Assembly: GCA_958298945.1 (NCBI GenBank)
Contig: OY282609.1
Span: 68,629,949-68,693,948 of the forward strand
Origin: Atherix ibis
Taxonomy: Eukaryota; Arthropoda; Insecta; Diptera; Athericidae
DNA: 64,000 nt
Direction of reading: 5' to 3'
Numbering within the stretch: the first letter of the stretch is position 1; each line of letters begins with the position of its first letter. Shown one piece after another: positions 60,680 through 64,000 of this stretch. Position numbers and translations under genes: made by a program. Below the pieces are notes generated by a model. That model searched no databases, was not told where the DNA came from, and saw only the letters and a list, made by a program, of their open reading frames with translations.

Positions 60680-62015
60680 AAACTTTTATGTGTCAGTAAA
60701 AATTTTCAGCGAACATTTTCAGTAAAATCTTTCATTAAAAATTTTCAGTAAAAATTTTCAGTAAAGGTATTCTGTAAAAGTGTTCAGTAAAAGTGTTCCG
60801 TAAATGTGTTCAGTAAAAAGTGTTTAGTAAAAATTTTCAACGAACATTTTCAGTAAAATCTTTCATTAAAAATTTTCAGGTAAAGTATTCAGTGAAAGTG
60901 TTCAGTAAAAGTGTTCAGTAAATGTGTTCAGTAAAAAGTGTTTAGTAAAAATTTTCAGCGAAAATTTTCAGTAAAATCTTTCATTAAAAATTTTCAGTTA
61001 AAGTATTCAGTAAAAGTATTCAGTAAAAGTATTCAGTAAAAGTATTTAGTCAAAGTATTTAGTAAATGTGTTCAGTAAAAACTGTTTAGGAAAAATTTTC
61101 ATTAAAAATTTTTATTAAAAATTTTCAGTAAAAGTGTTCAGTGAAAAGTGTTCAGTAAAAAGTGTTCAGTAAAAAGTGTTCAGTAAAAAGTATTAAGTAA
61201 AAAGTGTTCTGTAAAAAGTGTTCAGTAAAAAGTGTTCAGTAAAAAGTGTTCAGTAAAAAGTGTTCAGTAAAAAGGGTTCAGTAAAAAGTGTTTAGTAAAA
61301 ATTTTCAATAAAAATTTTCAGTAAAAATTTTCAGTAAAAATTATTTTCGGTAAAAATTATTTTCGGTAAAAATTATTTTAAGTAAAAATTATTTTCAGTA
61401 AAAATTATTTTCAGAAAAAATTATTTTCAGTAAAAATTATTTTCAGTAAAAATTATTTTCAGTAAAAATTATTTTCAGTAAAAATTATTTTCAGTAAAAA
61501 TTATTTTCAGTAAAAATTATTTTCAGTAAAAATTATTTTCAGTAAAAATTATTTTCAGTAAAAATTATTTTCAGTAAAAATTATTTTCAGTAAAAATTAT
61601 TTTCAGTAAAAATTATTTTCAGTAAAAATTATTTTCAGTAAAAATTATTTTCAGTAAAAATTATTTTCAGTAAAAATTATTTTCAGTAAAAATTATTTTC
61701 AGTAAAAATTATTTTCAGTAAAAATTATTTTCAGTAAAAATTATTTTCAGTAAAAATTATTTTCAGTAAAAATTATTTTCAGTAAAAATTATTTTCAGTA
61801 AAAATTATTTTCAGTAAAAATTATTTTCAGTAAAAATTATTTTCAGTAAAAATTATTTTCGGTAAAAATTATTTTCGGTAAAAATTATTTTCGGTAAAAA
61901 TTATTTTCAGTAAAAATTATTTTCAGTAAAAATTATTTTCAGAAAAAGTTATTTTCAGTAAAAATTATTTTCAGTAAAAATTTTCAGTAAAAATTTTCAG
62001 TAAAATATTTTCAAT
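60680..62015. repeat. Minisatellite array H, 14-bp then 16-bp units of the same family
   Basis: The left part has CAGTAAAAGTGTT/CAGTAAAAAGTGTT units and a higher-order repeat of roughly 120-130 bp that begins CAGCGAACATTTTCAG or a close variant (about 60708, 60838, 60956). From about 61340 to 61980 it is about 40 copies of the 16-mer CAGTAAAAATTATTTT with a few CGGTAAAA variants. Confidence 0.95.
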
Positions 62016-63574
62016 TGTCCTTATTTCTGTTTACATAAGAGTAATTTAGCCTTCATTTCAGTTCTGCTTATGAGGCCCTATTTGGGTTTTTAAAATTTGT
62101 GCATGTGTGGAGTTTCCTTATACAGAAATTAGATCAATGTTGGATAGAGCGAAATAATACGGAATGGGCTGACCGATACCCACATAGAAATACTGCTCGT
62201 GTCCAGACCAGATAAAGGCCTGTCGCGTCACATCAGAGCTGTCTTTTGCGCTTAATTATTAACTCAAGACCGTAATTAATCCATGCTGAACGTATCGCCA
62301 AGCAATTAATTATGGAGCTGCCGTCAGGGATTTCCCCATGGGTGGAAAGAGAAAATCCTATGATCTACAATAGATTATTTTTTAGGAATCGGGAAAGAAT
62401 TGTGCCTTTTATAGATCATTGACAAAAAAGTAGAAAAATCTGAAGAAGAAAAGTGGCTAGTCTTAAGTAACACGGCCTCAGTAGTTAGGTGAATAGTGGA
62501 AGTAACTCTATTCGTAGATGGCAAACAAGTATTTGTAATTACGACGAAGTCTATTCGACGTATGTTGGCGGTACCTACCTGTGCGGACTTGGATTATGTG
62601 CATTTTAATTTTGCAAGGCATAATAAATTGCCGTCTTCGTATTCGGATTCCACATCGGCACTTTCAAGTCAACTCTAAGTTCGGTTTTAGTTTCAGTTTG
62701 GCGGCATTTGGTGTATTGGACATTGCATTTGCAATTGACGCTTGCCATGGATTCAGTTATGATGGCAATAGTGATGATGCACACTTAGTGTAAGTGGTGG
62801 TAATGTAGATGACCGTGTTGGTCAAGCGGTAATGGTAACTGTGGCGTTGGAGGTGCAGTATTGCATGTTAGGTACACAGTTTAGTATACTCCTCATAACC
62901 TGGGCGGTCTCGGCACATCAAAAGGAACCACTCAAGAGCTTATTTATAGGACATATTATGAGTATACAATCTGCAAAGAGAGCGTCGCACTAGAGTTTAC
63001 CATTCAATATATTACGCTACATTGATGAGGTGCACCATATTACAGAAATGGTAATGTACTAAACGAAATATATTTTCTCTATTATTAATAATTTCTATCT
63101 AACTGGGAACATATTTATGAGCTAAAATTCAAAATTTCATGCGGGTCCATATTGAGCTTGTTATGATTCTTCGGAATGCAGATTGATGCTGATCGAAGTC
63201 TTAAAATTTTTAAACTCAAGACGGAAAGTACAATTTTAGTAGTCTAACTTTAGTACGAGGATGGTCGTAATTTTTTATGGTGTTGATTATTCGATAAAGA
63301 AGATAACCTCAATAGATTGAAGAAAATACTTATCTTGACGATATTCATAAATTGTAATATTCCAGTTAGAGTGAGTTCATAGAAAAAGTTATTAGAAATA
63401 TTATAAAATTTATGGAAAAGCAATTGTTATAATTTAAAGAGCAGTAACATTTATTTAGCAATAATCAAGTATTAAACAGTTTATTTAAATTTTTATTATT
63501 ATATAAATAGCCAACAAAATTTTTCAGTTTAGGTAGGAATTATAAAATAATTAAATCGCACAAAAAATTCTTAT
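62016..63574. other. Non-coding region after array H
   Basis: 62450-62900 is GC-richer and contains two overlapping 60-70-codon frames with no recognisable domain. Confidence 0.35.
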
Positions 63575-63680
63575 ACGAAATTTATAGTCGAAATTTACAG
63601 TCGAAATTTTTATTCGAAATTTTAGTCGAACTTTACAGTTGAATTTTGCTGTCAAAATTTTTTCGTCGAAACTTTTAATA
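63575..63680. repeat. Degenerate repeat I of the 13-bp family
   Basis: About seven units like CGAAATTTACAGT and CGAAATTTTAGT, in the CAGT orientation. Confidence 0.6.
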
Positions 63681-64000
63681 AGAAGCACAGTCCTGTTTAA
63701 AAAAAATTCTATCGGCACAGGTAAACATTTTTTTATATCTGTTTTTTTTTTTTTAAGTTAGCCATCTTAGATTATAAAAAAAGACAAGTTCGGAGGTTAA
63801 ATTTACTTAATATTTAACTTTGATTTGTATATCTTTGAAGAGCTTGGCATTCACTTTATTGCAAAATACTTCAATTTTTTTTGGTAGTAAATAATTTTAT
63901 TTGTTTTTCAGTAAACAGTGAATAACTTTCCACTTTATGAAGATAATTGAATAAGTAATAGAATTGGCATAATACTTATTAGTATGGGTCAATACATTTA

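Overview
The window is AT-rich nuclear DNA of an arthropod, almost certainly an insect. The evidence is a Snail/Escargot-family zinc-finger gene carrying the arthropod N-terminal motif CPLKKRP and split by a 70-bp intron, several mariner and DD41D (rosa-like) transposons, R1-type and jockey-like retrotransposons, and very large simple minisatellites. Nothing bacterial or organellar is visible. I cannot name the species; a fly or other holometabolous insect would fit.

Layout. 1-700: mixed-composition DNA with one unassigned ORF. 700-4660: AT-rich DNA, a 45-bp near-palindrome, and an array of 13/26-bp repeats containing two copies of a tRNA-derived SINE-like element. 4660-7340: non-coding. 7340-8886: 5'-truncated R1-type LINE on the minus strand, followed by a DD41D transposase fragment. 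11040-13070: a mariner relic and a full-length mauritiana-type mariner. 14458-16285: the Snail-family gene on the minus strand, the only confidently intact host gene. 18540-20110, 22470-22830 and 24970-28960: 13-bp minisatellites. 31600-35110: second mauritiana-type mariner, a fold-back mariner with about 165-bp inverted arms, and a third relic. 37680-38660: minisatellite. 43456-44719: irritans-type mariner. 46328-47485: LINE 3' half with an (ATT)n tail; a second small LINE relic lies at 48430-48660. 49935-51910: minisatellite. 53930-57660: an old jockey-like LINE interrupted by a DD41D element and a mellifera-type mariner. 59260-59640: a candidate small membrane-protein gene. 60680-62015: another minisatellite.

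The most unusual property is that seven or more separate arrays, about 12 kb or nearly a fifth of the window, are variants of one 13-bp seed (TTTTCAGTAAAAA, or TTTTTACTGAAAA on the other strand). They occur in both orientations, each is homogenised to a private consensus, and they surround an otherwise isolated developmental regulator. All transposons appear dead: stops, frameshifts or deletions were found in every copy that I translated.
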